From contig CAWATZ010000003.1 of the NCBI GenBank assembly GCA_963784995.1, positions 2,790,001 through 2,854,000 of the forward strand: a stretch of DNA of 64,000 nucleotides, read 5' to 3'. Under the pieces are notes generated by a model. It worked only from the letters and a program-made list of their open reading frames with translations. It searched no databases and was not told the origin of the DNA. Shown here piece by piece: positions 18,767 to 28,240 of this stretch. The DNA is from CAWATZ01 sp963784995. GTDB taxonomy: Bacteria; Planctomycetota; Planctomycetia; Gemmatales; Gemmataceae. The position numbers were made by a program, and so were the translations under genes. The first letter of the stretch is position 1; each line of letters begins with the position of its first letter.

Positions 18767-21400
18767 ATGAGACGATTGCTTACTGCGTGGCTTCCGCTGG
18801 CCGTTTTGACCGTGTTCCTCCTTGGTCCAACCCGGCCCAGCTCGGGGCAGCCGGACGGCGATCATCCCGAAAAGAAGTTCGAGGACTTCGACAAGGTCAC
18901 CAAGGGCGCCAAACTCTACGAGGGTCTGTTCAAGCTATACCGCAAGGAGGATCGGCTGCTGGCCGAGCTGCTGCCGCACCAGCTGGAGAAGCCATACCTC
19001 TGTCCGATCTCCATTGCCCGCGGCGTCGGCATGGGCGGCCACACCCTCAACTTCGACGAGCAGTGGGTGCTGCTGTTCCGGCGGGTCGGCGACAAGATCC
19101 ACCTGGTGCGGCGCAACGTCCGCTTCCAGGCCCGCAAGAACAGCACCGTGGCCCTGGCGGTCGAGACGACCTACACCGATTCGGTGCTGCAGGCCCTGCG
19201 CATCCACAGCATCAACCCGAGCCGGGGCAGCGTCCTGATCAACCTCAACGACATTTTCATGAGCGACTTCGCCCAGCTGGGCCGGGGCACCTTCGACCCC
19301 TCGCGCAGCACCTGGCACAAGATCAAGGCCTTTCCCCGCAACATCGAACTGCAAGTCGCCGCCACCTACAGCCACGGCTGGTGGGGCGACACCGTCATAG
19401 ACAGACGCGGCACCACCATCGTGGTCCACTACGGCCTGTGCGAGATGCCCGACAGCGGCTATCATCCGCGGCTGGCCGACGACCGCGTCGGCTACTTCCT
19501 GAGTGCCGTCAAGGATTTCTCCAGCGACAGCAAGGAGACACCGTTTGTCCGCTACGTCAATCGCTGGCGGCTGGAGCGGGCCGAGCCGATCGATCCCAAA
19601 CGGCCCAACAAGCTCTCAGCCCCGAAGAAGAAGATCGTCTTCTGGATCGAAAAGTCGGTGCCGGAGGAGTATCGGGCTTACGTCCGGGAGGGCATCCTGG
19701 AATGGAACAAGGCATTCGAGAAGATCGGTTTCCGCGACGCCATCGAGGTTCGCCAGCAGGAGAACGAGGATTTCGACCCCGAGGACATCGGCTACAACAC
19801 CTTCCGCTGGGTGGCCAACGACGAGGGCTACGCGATGGGCCCGTCGCGCGCCAACCCGCTGACCGGGGAGATCGTTGACGCCGACATCATCTTTGACGCC
19901 AGCATGGTCCGCTATTACCGGCATCAGGCGCGGGTGTTCGGCAACGAGGCCGCCCTGCTCGATGGCGAGCCGGTCAGCCCGATCCAGGCGGCCCGGCTGG
20001 GCGTGGGTCTGGATCGCCTCACCTTGCTCAGCGACCCCCAGGCGAGCCTCCGGCGTGAGCCGGGGGAGCCGGGCAGCTGGAACGATCGTCCGAAACGCGG
20101 CGATCCGCAGGCCGAGGCCCGCCTGCGTGCCGTGCATTCGGGGCTGTGCCAGTGCGGCCCGAGCCTGAAGCGCGAGCTGCACCTGGCCGCGATGGCGGTC
20201 TCACTGCGGGCCAGCGACGAGAAGACCGCCACGGCCCTCACCGAGGAGCTGATCGGCCAGGCCATCAAGGAAGTGACCATGCACGAGGTCGGCCACACCC
20301 TCGGTCTGCGGCACAACTTCAAGGCCAGCACCATGCTGCGCCACGATGAGCTGCACAACACCACGGTCACGCGCAGCAAGGGCCTGGTCGGTTCAGTAAT
20401 GGATTACAACCCCGTCAACCTCGCTCCGCGCGGCGTCAAGCAGGGCGATTGGTTTACCACGACCATTGGGCCGTACGATTACTGGGCCATCGAGTACGCC
20501 TACAAGCCGCTCTCGGGCGGCACCGAGGGCGAGTGGGAGGAGCTGCAGAAGATCGGGCGCCGCTCGGCCGAGATGGGCCATGACTACGGCACCGACGAGG
20601 ACCTGTACGCCACGGCCGACCCGGCGATCAACCAGTGGGACCTGGGTTCGGACCCGATGCGCTTTGGCCAGGAACGAATCCTGCTGGCCCAGGAGCTGCT
20701 CAAGAACCTCAACGAGAAGTCAACCGAGAAGGGCGAAGGCTACCAGCGCACCCGGCTGGCGTTCAACATCGTGCTGCAGCAGTACGGCAACGGTGCCCAC
20801 CTGGTCGCCAACCACGTCGGCGGCGTCTACTCGCACCGCGACCACAAGGGCGATCCCAACGGACGCGATCCCCTGGTTCCGGTCAAGGGCGACAAGCAGC
20901 GCGAAGCCCTGAAGTTCTTACAGGAGAACATCCTGAGCGATCGTCCCTTCCAGTTCCCGCCGGAACTGCTGCGCCGCCTGGCAGCCGACCGCTGGAGCCA
21001 CTGGGGCAACGATCACGTGATGGGGCCGGTGGAGTTCCCGGTCCACGAGCGCGTCCTGAGCATTCAGAAGGTCGCGGTCGATCAGCTCCTCAATGGCCGG
21101 GTACTGTCTCGCATCCAGAACAATGCCCTGACCGCCGACAAGGACGACAAACCGCTGACCCTGGCGGAGGTGTTCCGCTCGCTGACGGAGGGCGTCTGGT
21201 CCGACATCCTCACGCCGGCCAAGGACAAGAAGGACCTGGCGTCCTCGACGGTGCGGCGGAACCTGCAGCGGGAGCATCTGCGGCAGCTGAGTACGATCGT
21301 GCTGGGCCGTCGGCCCGTGCCGCCGGACGCTCGCAGCCTGGCCCGGCTGCATCTGCGCGAGATCGAGCGCAAGATCGGCAAGGTGCTGAACGACATGTAA
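18767..21400 (+). CDS. zinc-dependent metalloprotease (DUF5117/DUF4953-type)
   Basis: Intact 877-residue exported protease. A signal peptide covers about residues 1-26. The N-terminal half (FDKVTKGAKLYEGLFKLYRK; GVGMGGHTLNFDEQWVLLFR; INPSRGSVLINLNDIF) matches the DUF5117 type of large gluzincin/metzincin-like proteins. The active site is MHEVGHTLGLRHNFKAS with zinc ligands in HExxHxxGxxH form at about residue 506, followed by SVMDYNPVNLAPRG, a Met-turn-like segment. Such proteins are secreted or outer-membrane-associated in planctomycetes and Bacteroidetes; the substrate is unknown. AGGA precedes the ATG. The gene is monocistronic: a hairpin follows at 21558-21596. Confidence 0.88.
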   Translation: MRRLLTAWLPLAVLTVFLLGPTRPSSGQPDGDHPEKKFEDFDKVTKGAKLYEGLFKLYRKEDRLLAELLPHQLEKPYLCPISIARGVGMGGHTLNFDEQWVLLFRRVGDKIHLVRRNVRFQARKNSTVALAVETTYTDSVLQALRIHSINPSRGSVLINLNDIFMSDFAQLGRGTFDPSRSTWHKIKAFPRNIELQVAATYSHGWWGDTVIDRRGTTIVVHYGLCEMPDSGYHPRLADDRVGYFLSAVKDFSSDSKETPFVRYVNRWRLERAEPIDPKRPNKLSAPKKKIVFWIEKSVPEEYRAYVREGILEWNKAFEKIGFRDAIEVRQQENEDFDPEDIGYNTFRWVANDEGYAMGPSRANPLTGEIVDADIIFDASMVRYYRHQARVFGNEAALLDGEPVSPIQAARLGVGLDRLTLLSDPQASLRREPGEPGSWNDRPKRGDPQAEARLRAVHSGLCQCGPSLKRELHLAAMAVSLRASDEKTATALTEELIGQAIKEVTMHEVGHTLGLRHNFKASTMLRHDELHNTTVTRSKGLVGSVMDYNPVNLAPRGVKQGDWFTTTIGPYDYWAIEYAYKPLSGGTEGEWEELQKIGRRSAEMGHDYGTDEDLYATADPAINQWDLGSDPMRFGQERILLAQELLKNLNEKSTEKGEGYQRTRLAFNIVLQQYGNGAHLVANHVGGVYSHRDHKGDPNGRDPLVPVKGDKQREALKFLQENILSDRPFQFPPELLRRLAADRWSHWGNDHVMGPVEFPVHERVLSIQKVAVDQLLNGRVLSRIQNNALTADKDDKPLTLAEVFRSLTEGVWSDILTPAKDKKDLASSTVRRNLQREHLRQLSTIVLGRRPVPPDARSLARLHLREIERKIGKVLNDM

Positions 21401-21529
21401 AGCAGATGGGGATGGACGACACCGTCCGGGCTCATCTGGAGGAGTGCCGCGACCGGATTACCAAGGTGCTGGCCTCGTCGATCCAATCGGCGGATTCGTG
21501 AGAGTCCTGCTGAGACAGGGGAAACCAAG

Positions 21530-21558
21530 GAGTACCGAGTACTCAGTACTCGGTACTC
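21530..21558. repeat. perfect 14-bp-arm palindrome
   Basis: Arms 21530-21543 and 21545-21558 are exact reverse complements around one base, built from GTACCGAGTACT units. It lies 130 bases after the metalloprotease stop, directly next to the hairpin that starts at 21558. Confidence 0.75.
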
Positions 21559-21596
21559 GGAAACGCCCATCCGCATTATCCGGATGGGCGTTTCCG
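21558..21596. terminator. strong hairpin between convergent genes
   Basis: 16-bp perfect stem (21558-21573 with 21581-21596) and a 7-base loop CATTATC. It sits between the convergent metalloprotease (plus) and OMP85 (minus) genes, so it could end transcription from both sides. No long T-run follows, so the terminator role is inference. Confidence 0.65.
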
Positions 21597-21729
21597 ACAA
21601 AGCCTCCCTGTTTCCCAACGGGCCCGGCAACCGCGAAGGAACGGCGTGCCTGGCTAAAGGAGGAGCACCGCCTGGAGACAAACCAGGCCGGGTGGCTGGT
21701 GGAATGGGCCAGCGGCGAGATGCTGTCTC

Positions 21730-23160
21730 TCAGCGCGACCAGCCCATCGAGAAGCTGAAGACCTGGGTGACGTCGGTCGGGGCCTTGACGAGGGGGAAGC
21801 CGAAGTCCACGGCGATGGGCATGGGGCCGAGCATGGGCACGACGATGCGGAAGCCGAACCCGGCGGAGACACGGTAGGTGCCGAGCTCGACCTTGCTCTC
21901 CACCGTGCCGGAATCGCAAAAGCCAACCACGTAGAACTGATCGTTGGCCAGCACCGGGATCTGGTACTCCAGGGTATTGAGGAACAGGAAGTCGCCACCG
22001 ATCTTGAAGCCGTCAACGTCGGGACTGACGCCGCGGAACTGGAAGCCGCGGATGCTGCGCAGACCACCGGCATAAAAGCGCTCGAAGACCGGGGTTTGCG
22101 ATCCAGCCCAGCCGACCTGGCTGTGGAAGGCCAGGACGTGCCGGCCGCTGTTGTCGGACCGCTGCCAGAGCGTCCAGTACTGGTTATACTCGGCGGTGGC
22201 GATGGGGAAGGTGTAGGTGCCGAAGCACTGCTCGAAACCAATGTCAAAGACCGAACCCGCCGTGGGCCGCAGGTAGGAGTCGCGGGTGTCGAAGGTGGTG
22301 CTGGCCCGCACGCCGGTCAGGAAGTTGCTGCCGACGTACTGGCTGATCTGCGGCGGGGCGAAGTCCACGACGCCGTTGATGTCGATGTCCTCCACGCGCA
22401 GACCACCGGTCACGCTCCAGTTCTGCGTCAGCCGGCGGCTGAGGGTGGGCCGGAAACCCAGACGCTGCTCGTCGTATTCGTTGTATATGCGCGTGTAGTA
22501 GTAGCCGCTCAGTCCCAGCCGATTTGGCGTCTCGAACAGGTATGGCTCGGCCCAGCTAATCGTGTAGCGCTGCAGCTGGGTCCCCGGCACGGCCTGGATC
22601 TGGAACTCCTGGCCGCCGCCGCGGAAGGCGTCGCCGCTGAGCAGGTCCTCGAAGCTGGTGGGCGGCCGCAGGATGTCGAAGTTGCGTTCGTTGAGGACAA
22701 CGCTGCCGGTCAAGCCGGAGTTGGAGTTGACGCCGACGCCAAACATCAGGCTGCCGGTGTTGGCTTCCTGGACCTGGACCAGGATGTCCTTGTACAGGCT
22801 GGGTTGATCCGGGTTGACGATTGTCACCGTGGGCTTGATGCTGCCATCCGGGCTGGTCTCGAAGATGTTGATGCGCTGCAAGTTGCGCTCGGCGACGCGC
22901 AGGTCCGGATAGGTGAGCAGCTGGCCCGGGTACAGGGGGACCTGACGAAGGATGACGTTCTGCTTGGTGCGCGTGTTGCCGACAATCCAGATCTGGCCGA
23001 CCCGGGCCGGCGGGCAGTCGGCGCTCTCGGGTAGCACGGGCTGCTGCTGGCGGGGTTGACTGCCGAGGTCTGTGTTTTGAGCCGAGACGGTTTGGGAGAG
23101 CAGGCCCACCAGTACGGCAGCACCCAACCCCAGCGCGACCATGCGCCCGCGCACTCGCAC
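21730..23160 (-). CDS. OMP85/BamA-family protein, short form with one POTRA
   Basis: A 476-residue outer-membrane beta-barrel assembly-type protein. The GTG at 23160 (GGAGG, 7-base spacer) gives MRVRGRMVALGLGAAVLVGL, a signal peptide matching that of the full-length paralogue upstream. One POTRA follows (VGQIWIVGNTRTKQNVILRQ), then a 16-strand-type barrel with GLRSIRGFQFRG (the L6 RGF motif) and a C-terminal VFSFSMGWSR. The barrel half is nearly identical to 23365-24620, but POTRA 1-4 are missing, so this arose by duplication with internal loss. Function may be regulatory or a specialised BamA/TamA-like role; not known. Confidence 0.85.
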   Translation of the reverse strand: MRVRGRMVALGLGAAVLVGLLSQTVSAQNTDLGSQPRQQQPVLPESADCPPARVGQIWIVGNTRTKQNVILRQVPLYPGQLLTYPDLRVAERNLQRINIFETSPDGSIKPTVTIVNPDQPSLYKDILVQVQEANTGSLMFGVGVNSNSGLTGSVVLNERNFDILRPPTSFEDLLSGDAFRGGGQEFQIQAVPGTQLQRYTISWAEPYLFETPNRLGLSGYYYTRIYNEYDEQRLGFRPTLSRRLTQNWSVTGGLRVEDIDINGVVDFAPPQISQYVGSNFLTGVRASTTFDTRDSYLRPTAGSVFDIGFEQCFGTYTFPIATAEYNQYWTLWQRSDNSGRHVLAFHSQVGWAGSQTPVFERFYAGGLRSIRGFQFRGVSPDVDGFKIGGDFLFLNTLEYQIPVLANDQFYVVGFCDSGTVESKVELGTYRVSAGFGFRIVVPMLGPMPIAVDFGFPLVKAPTDVTQVFSFSMGWSR

Positions 23161-23364
23161 GTGATGTCCTCCGTTGAATGGAGACGTTCCTCCAGCTGGA
23201 AAGAAGCCCACGGGCCGGAGCAGCAGTGCCGGGATGACCTCGCACAAGAGAGGAAGTCCCGTTGCTTCTGCTTCGGGCCTGGGGGCGGACCTTCTTTCCA
23301 GGCGTTCTTGCCTGTGCCCCAGGCAGCAGACAAGAATGTTTGCCGCCCGTGTCGTCGGGCGGTG

Positions 23365-25792
23365 CTAGCGCGACCAGCCCATCGAGAAGCTGAAGACCTG
23401 GGTGATGTCGGTCGGGGCCTTGACGAGGGGGAAGCCGAAGTCCAGGGCGATGGGCATGGGGCCGAGCATGGGCACCGCGATGCGGAAGCCGAACCCGGCG
23501 GAGACGCGGTAGGTGCCGAGTTCGACCTTGCTCTCCACCGTGCCGGAATCGCAAAAGCCAACCATGTAGAACTGATCGTTGGCCAGCACCGGGATCTGAT
23601 ACTCCAGGGTATTGAGGAACAGGAAGTCGCCGCCGATCTTGAAGCCCTCGACGTCCGGGCTGACGCCGCGGAACTGGAAGCCGCGAATGCTTCGCAGACC
23701 ACCGGCATAAAAGCGCTCGAAGACCGGGGTTTGCGATCCAGCCCAGCCGACCTGGCTGTGGAAGGCCAGGACGTGCCGGCCGCTGTTGTCGGGCCGCTGC
23801 CAGAGCGTCCAGTAATGGTTATACTCGGCGGTAGCCACGGGGAAGGTGTAGGTGCCGAGGCACTGCTCAAAGCCAACGTCGAAGACCGAGCCCTGAGTCG
23901 GCCGCAGGTAGGAGTCGCGAGTGTCGAAGGTGGTGCTGGCCCGCGCTCCGGCCAGGAAGTTGCTGCCGACGTACTGGCTGATCTGCGGCGGGGCGAAGTC
24001 CACGACGCCGTTGATCTGGATGTCCTCCACGCGCAGACCGCCGGTCACGCTCCAGTTCTGCGTCAGCCGGCGGCTGAGGGTGGGCCGGAAACCCAGACGC
24101 TGCTCGTCGTACTCGTTGTAAATGCGCGTGTAGTAGTAGCCGCTCAGTCCCAGCCGGTTGGGTGTCTCGAACAGGTATGGCTCGCTCCAGCTGACCGAGT
24201 ACCGCTGCAGCACGGTGCCGGGCATGGCATTGATCTGGAACTCCTGGCCGCCGCCGCGCCAGGCATCGCCGCTGAGCAGGTCCTCGAAGCTGGTGGGCGG
24301 CCGCATGATGTCGAAGTTGCGTTCGTTGAGGACGATGCTGCCGGTCAAGCCGGAGTTGGAGTTGACGCCGACGCCGAAGACCAGGCTGCCGGTGTTGGCC
24401 TCCGCGACCGAGACCAGGATGTCCTTGTACGGATTGCCGTCGTTCTCGCCGAGGACCTGGACCGTCGGTTTGATGCTGCCGTCCTGGTTGGTGTCAAAGA
24501 TGTTGATGCGCTGCAAGTTGCGCTCGGCGACGCGCAGGTCCGGATAGGTGAGCAACTGGCCGGGGTAGAGCGGCAGCTGACGGAGGATGACGTTCTGCTT
24601 GGTGCGGCGTGTTGCCGACAATCCAGATCTGTCCAACCCGGGCGATCGGTTTTTCTTCCACGTTGTAAATCACGTCAACTGCACCCGGCGTGTCCGGGTA
24701 GTACTTCAGGTCCTCGTGAACGATTGCGGTTCGGCCGGTGTAGCCGATGTAATCCCCTAACTTGTTGACGTCGCCCCTGACAACGGGCTCGCTGTAATGC
24801 TCCCCTGGCTTGGCCGAGCAGAGTTGCAGGAGCTGCTCGTTAGGCACAAACCGGTTGCCCGCGATTATCGGGGGGTGAGCGTAGGTGTAGCGCATGCCCT
24901 CGTCGATGTAGTAGGTGATGATCACGTCCCGGCCGTCCTCGGTCATCTCCATGCCATAGGTGATCCGCGCCGAGAGGAAGCCAAAGGTCTTGTAATACTC
25001 GACGAGCTTCTCAATGTCCGCCTTGATGGCCTCCACGTTATACTTGATGGCCAGCACGCCGTTGAGGAGCGGCTTGGTCTGGAGCTGGGCCATGAGCCGG
25101 CCGGAGGAAGCCCACTTGTTGCCGTTGAAGTAGACGGCCCGCAGGTGCAGCTTGGGCCCTTCGGTGATGTTGAAAATGACCTTGGTGTCGCCGGGCTTGT
25201 CGCCGCTGAGCAGGTCGCAGCTGGCGAACGGCCGGCCATCCTCGTTCAGCTTCCGGACAATTTTCTTGCACCCTTCCTGGTTGGCGCCAGGGTTCAGAGA
25301 CGCGTCTTTGCGGATGCCGGTCAGCTTTTCGAGTTCATCCTTGCTCAGATGCTTGTTGCCCTGGTAGATGACTTCCTCGACCTTGGAGGGATAGTCGAAG
25401 ATGGTGAAGACGACGATGATCCGGCCATCGGCCTCCTGGCGGATGGATGGACGGACGTCCTTGAACTTGCGGATGCGCGTGAGGGTGCGGAGGTCATCCT
25501 GGACCGTGGCCTGGTTGTACTCGACGCCGGGTTTGGTCTTGAGCTGGGCCATCAGCTGGTCGGGAGAGATGACCTTGCTGCCCAGGATGATCACGTCGGC
25601 GACCTGGGGGCGGTGCTGGCCCGAATCGGTGGGCAAGCCGGAATCGTCAGGGTCGGCTGGCGCTTGGTGCTGCCGGCGTGGCCTGGAGCTGGAATCGGGA
25701 CCGGGGCCCTGGGCCGGGACCGCCTGGCACAGCAGGCCCACCAGCACGGCAGCGCCCAGACCCAGCGCGATAATGCGGTCTCTCGCTCGCAT
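23365..25792 (-). CDS. bamA: BamA/OMP85 outer-membrane assembly factor, full length, one frameshift
   Basis: Outer-membrane protein assembly factor of about 808 residues. The ATG at 25792 gives the signal peptide MRARDRIIALGLGAAVLVGL. About five POTRA-like units follow (PQVADVIILGSKVISPDQLM; PSKVEEVIYQGNKHLSKDEL; GPKLHLRAVYFNGNKW; HPPIIAGNRFVPNEQLLQLC; VGQIWIVGNT), then the barrel ending VFSFSMGWSR. The frame breaks near 24607. The tandem paralogue lacks one G at that point (GCGCG against GCGGCG), so a one-base insertion is directly visible by comparison. It begins 200 bases downstream of the RiPP ABC transporter gene, across a 38-bp-arm hairpin. Confidence 0.85.
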
Positions 25793-25935
25793 GCGTTGCC
25801 CTCTGGAGATGGGAGGATGTCTCGATTCGCAAGGGAGAGAAGCAATAGTCTCGGCGGCAACACCTGTCAAGAGAGGAATTCGGCGATGGGGGTCACTCTC
25901 GATTTTGGCAGGCCCGCCGAGCCGCTCACAAGCGT

Positions 25936-26022
25936 GCCGAGCCGCGCACGCAGCGGAGCGGAGTAAGCGGTCCGGGAGCCCGCAGGACCGCTTACTCCGC
26001 TCCGCTGCGTGCGCGGCTCGGC
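25936..26022. repeat. 38-bp-arm perfect inverted repeat over the end of the ABC gene
   Basis: Arms 25936-25973 and 25985-26022 are exact reverse complements with an 11-base loop. The stop codon of the ABC transporter (25992-25994) is inside the right arm, so the last residues of that protein (SRARSGAE) are encoded by repeat sequence. It probably also acts as the transcript end for the RiPP operon before bamA. Confidence 0.85.
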
Positions 26023-28170
26023 AACTGCGGCCCGCCCTGGACCTCATGCACACCCACGGGCGTCGTCCTCTGCCGCTCCATCATGCGCTGGAACAGGCCT
26101 TTCCCGGACGCCAGTTCGCCGAAGCGGCCCACCTGCACGATCCGGCCGCGGTCAAGGACGTAAATCCGGTCCGCGTTCTCGATCGTGCTGAGGCGGTGGG
26201 CAATCACAATCCGCGTGACCTTGCGTCGATTCAGGTTGGCGGTGACGTGGGCCTGAGTGCGGTTGTCGAGGAAGCTGGTGGCCTCGTCCAGCAGCAGCAC
26301 CTTTGGTTGACCGGCCAGGGCCCGGGCGATCAGCAGCCGCTGCCGCTGGCCGCCCGAGAGGTTCTTGCCGCCCTCGGAGATCACCGTGTACAGTCCCATC
26401 GGCATCCGCTTCAGGTCGTCGCCCAGTCCCGCCTCCTCAACGGCTTCCAGGACCTCTTCTGGACGGAGCAGGTGCCCGGCCGCGACGTTGTCAAACAGCG
26501 GTCCACTGAAGACGTGGGCCGACTGCAAGACCACTCCCAGCTGCCGGCGCACTCCGGTCAGGTCCAGGTGGCTCAGGTCCCGGCCATCGTAGAGGATCGC
26601 GCCTGCTTCCGGCTTCTCGAAACCCAGCAGCAACCGGAACAGCGTTGACTTGCCGCTGCCGGAGGGACCAACGATCGCAATGAACTCACCCGGCTGGGCC
26701 GTTAGACTCACGTCATCCAACACCAGTGGACCGCCTGGATGATAGCGGAAGCTAACGTTGCACACGGCCACCGCTCCCTGGAGCGAACCCGGATCGACGC
26801 GCTGCGGCGTGACCTCCGGCTCGGCGGTCAGCAGCGGTCCAAGCAGCGTTTGCTGGGACAGCGTTTCCGCAATCTCCATCAGCGACCGTCCAACGGTCAC
26901 GGCCCCGCCCAGGAAGGCACCGAACGCCGTCAGAAACGCCACCAGGCTGCCCAGTGTCAGGGGAGTGGCGCCGGTTGTCGGCCGGAGCAAGGGCAAGGCC
27001 AGCGGAAACAGGGCCAGCGACGCCAGTGTCGGCAGCAGCGTCACGAACACGGTGTGGACGTCCTCCAGCCGCTTCACCTTGCCCTCCAGCCCGACCAGCT
27101 CCGCATTGCGCAGGGCCCAGCGCTGATCAGGCGCGCCGCTCGGCGGCCGCGGTCCGCAGCTTGGCCAAGCCTTGCAGGGTCTGCACCACGAACCCCAGCA
27201 GCCGGCCTTGCCCTTCCTTGATTGCCACCGACAGCCGGCGAATCCCCCGGCCCAGCGCCCAGGTGAAGACGGCACACAGCAGCGCCGCCACCAGCGCCAC
27301 CAGGGTCAGCCGGGCACTGTAGTACAGCAGCAGAAAGACGTAGAGCAGGGCCAGGCAACCGGTCAGCAGCGAGCGCAGGAGTGTGCCGCTCAGGGCCCGG
27401 TTCAGTTCAGTGAGCAGCTGGGCCCGGTTGAGCAGGTCGCCGCTGGTGTGGCGGCGGAAAAAACTCGGGGCCAGCCGGAGAATGCGGTCCCACAGGGCCG
27501 CCTGTAACAGCATCGTCCCACCCGTCTGCACACGCAAGGTGATGATCCCCTGGGCGAGCAGGAACAACGCCTGGCCCAGGTTGGCCGCGATCAGCAGCAC
27601 GGTCAGCTCAAGGAGGAACGGCCGATTACTGTCCGGGATCGCCTGATCGATGATCCAGCGCGAGGCCACCGGCAGCAGCATCCCCAGCAGCGTCACCAGC
27701 AGCATCAGGCCGAGAATGGTCAGCAGCTCCCGGGTAAAGGGAGTCAGGGCGGCCCTCAGCAGGTCCCACAGCGCCAGGGAACGGTCCGGAAAGGAGCAAT
27801 AGAGCTGCACCGCTTCCGGTTGCAGCCGGGAGCGCAAGGGCGCACTCAGCCATTCCCGCGTTCCGGTGCGCGGATCAAGGACGTCGTAGCCACTCTGAAG
27901 CCTGGGGAGCAGGGCCACCGGCCGGGCGCCTTCGCCCTCCGTCAGGTATCCCAGCAAGGGTCCGCAATCGGCCTGGTCCCAGGGCCCGACCAGACGCAGC
28001 CGGCGAAACCGAAGCCGGGACGCCCGGGCGATCACCTCCACCGGGTCGGCCGTGCCAAGGAGGTCTTCCCGTCGGACCGGGGCACGGATCGTGACACCGA
28101 GCGGCTCGCCCACCAGCTCCAGGGCCGTGAGCAGCTCGGTAAGTGCCGTCTCATCGCTGCAGCGCTGCAT
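25992..28170 (-). CDS. NHLM/NHLP-type RiPP export ABC transporter, permease/ATPase (no peptidase), one frameshift
   Basis: Second ABC subunit of the RiPP exporter, about 726 residues if repaired. The N-terminal part (about 1-120) lacks a C39 peptidase. The membrane domain follows (ELLTILGLMLLVTLLGMLLP; RWIIDQAIP). Then a frame break near 27130 (AAAERRA ends in TGA, and DQRWALRNAELVGLEGKVKR continues in the next frame), and an ATPase with GPSGSGKST (Walker A), NLSGGQRQRLLIARAL (signature) and VLLLDEATSFLD (Walker B). Pairs of one peptidase-bearing and one peptidase-less ABC protein are typical of NHLP/Nif11 export loci. The 3' end runs into a long inverted repeat. Confidence 0.85.
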
Positions 28171-28190
28171 GCGTGCCTCCCGGAGTCCAG

Positions 28191-28240
28191 GTAGGCCGGC
28201 CTTCCCAGGCTGGCCGGACGGGCTGGGAAGCCCGTCCTAC
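28191..28240. repeat. imperfect inverted repeat between the two ABC genes
   Basis: 20-base arms at 28191-28210 and 28221-28240 match at 17 of 20 positions. The stop codon of the C39 ABC gene (28237-28239) lies in the right arm. It resembles other stop-associated repeats in the window. Confidence 0.6.

Noticed and set aside
22096..24768. Long plus-strand ORFs (312 and 570 codons) opposite the OMP85 genes
   Set aside because: Antisense shadows created by high third-position GC; repeated because the OMP85 genes are duplicated.
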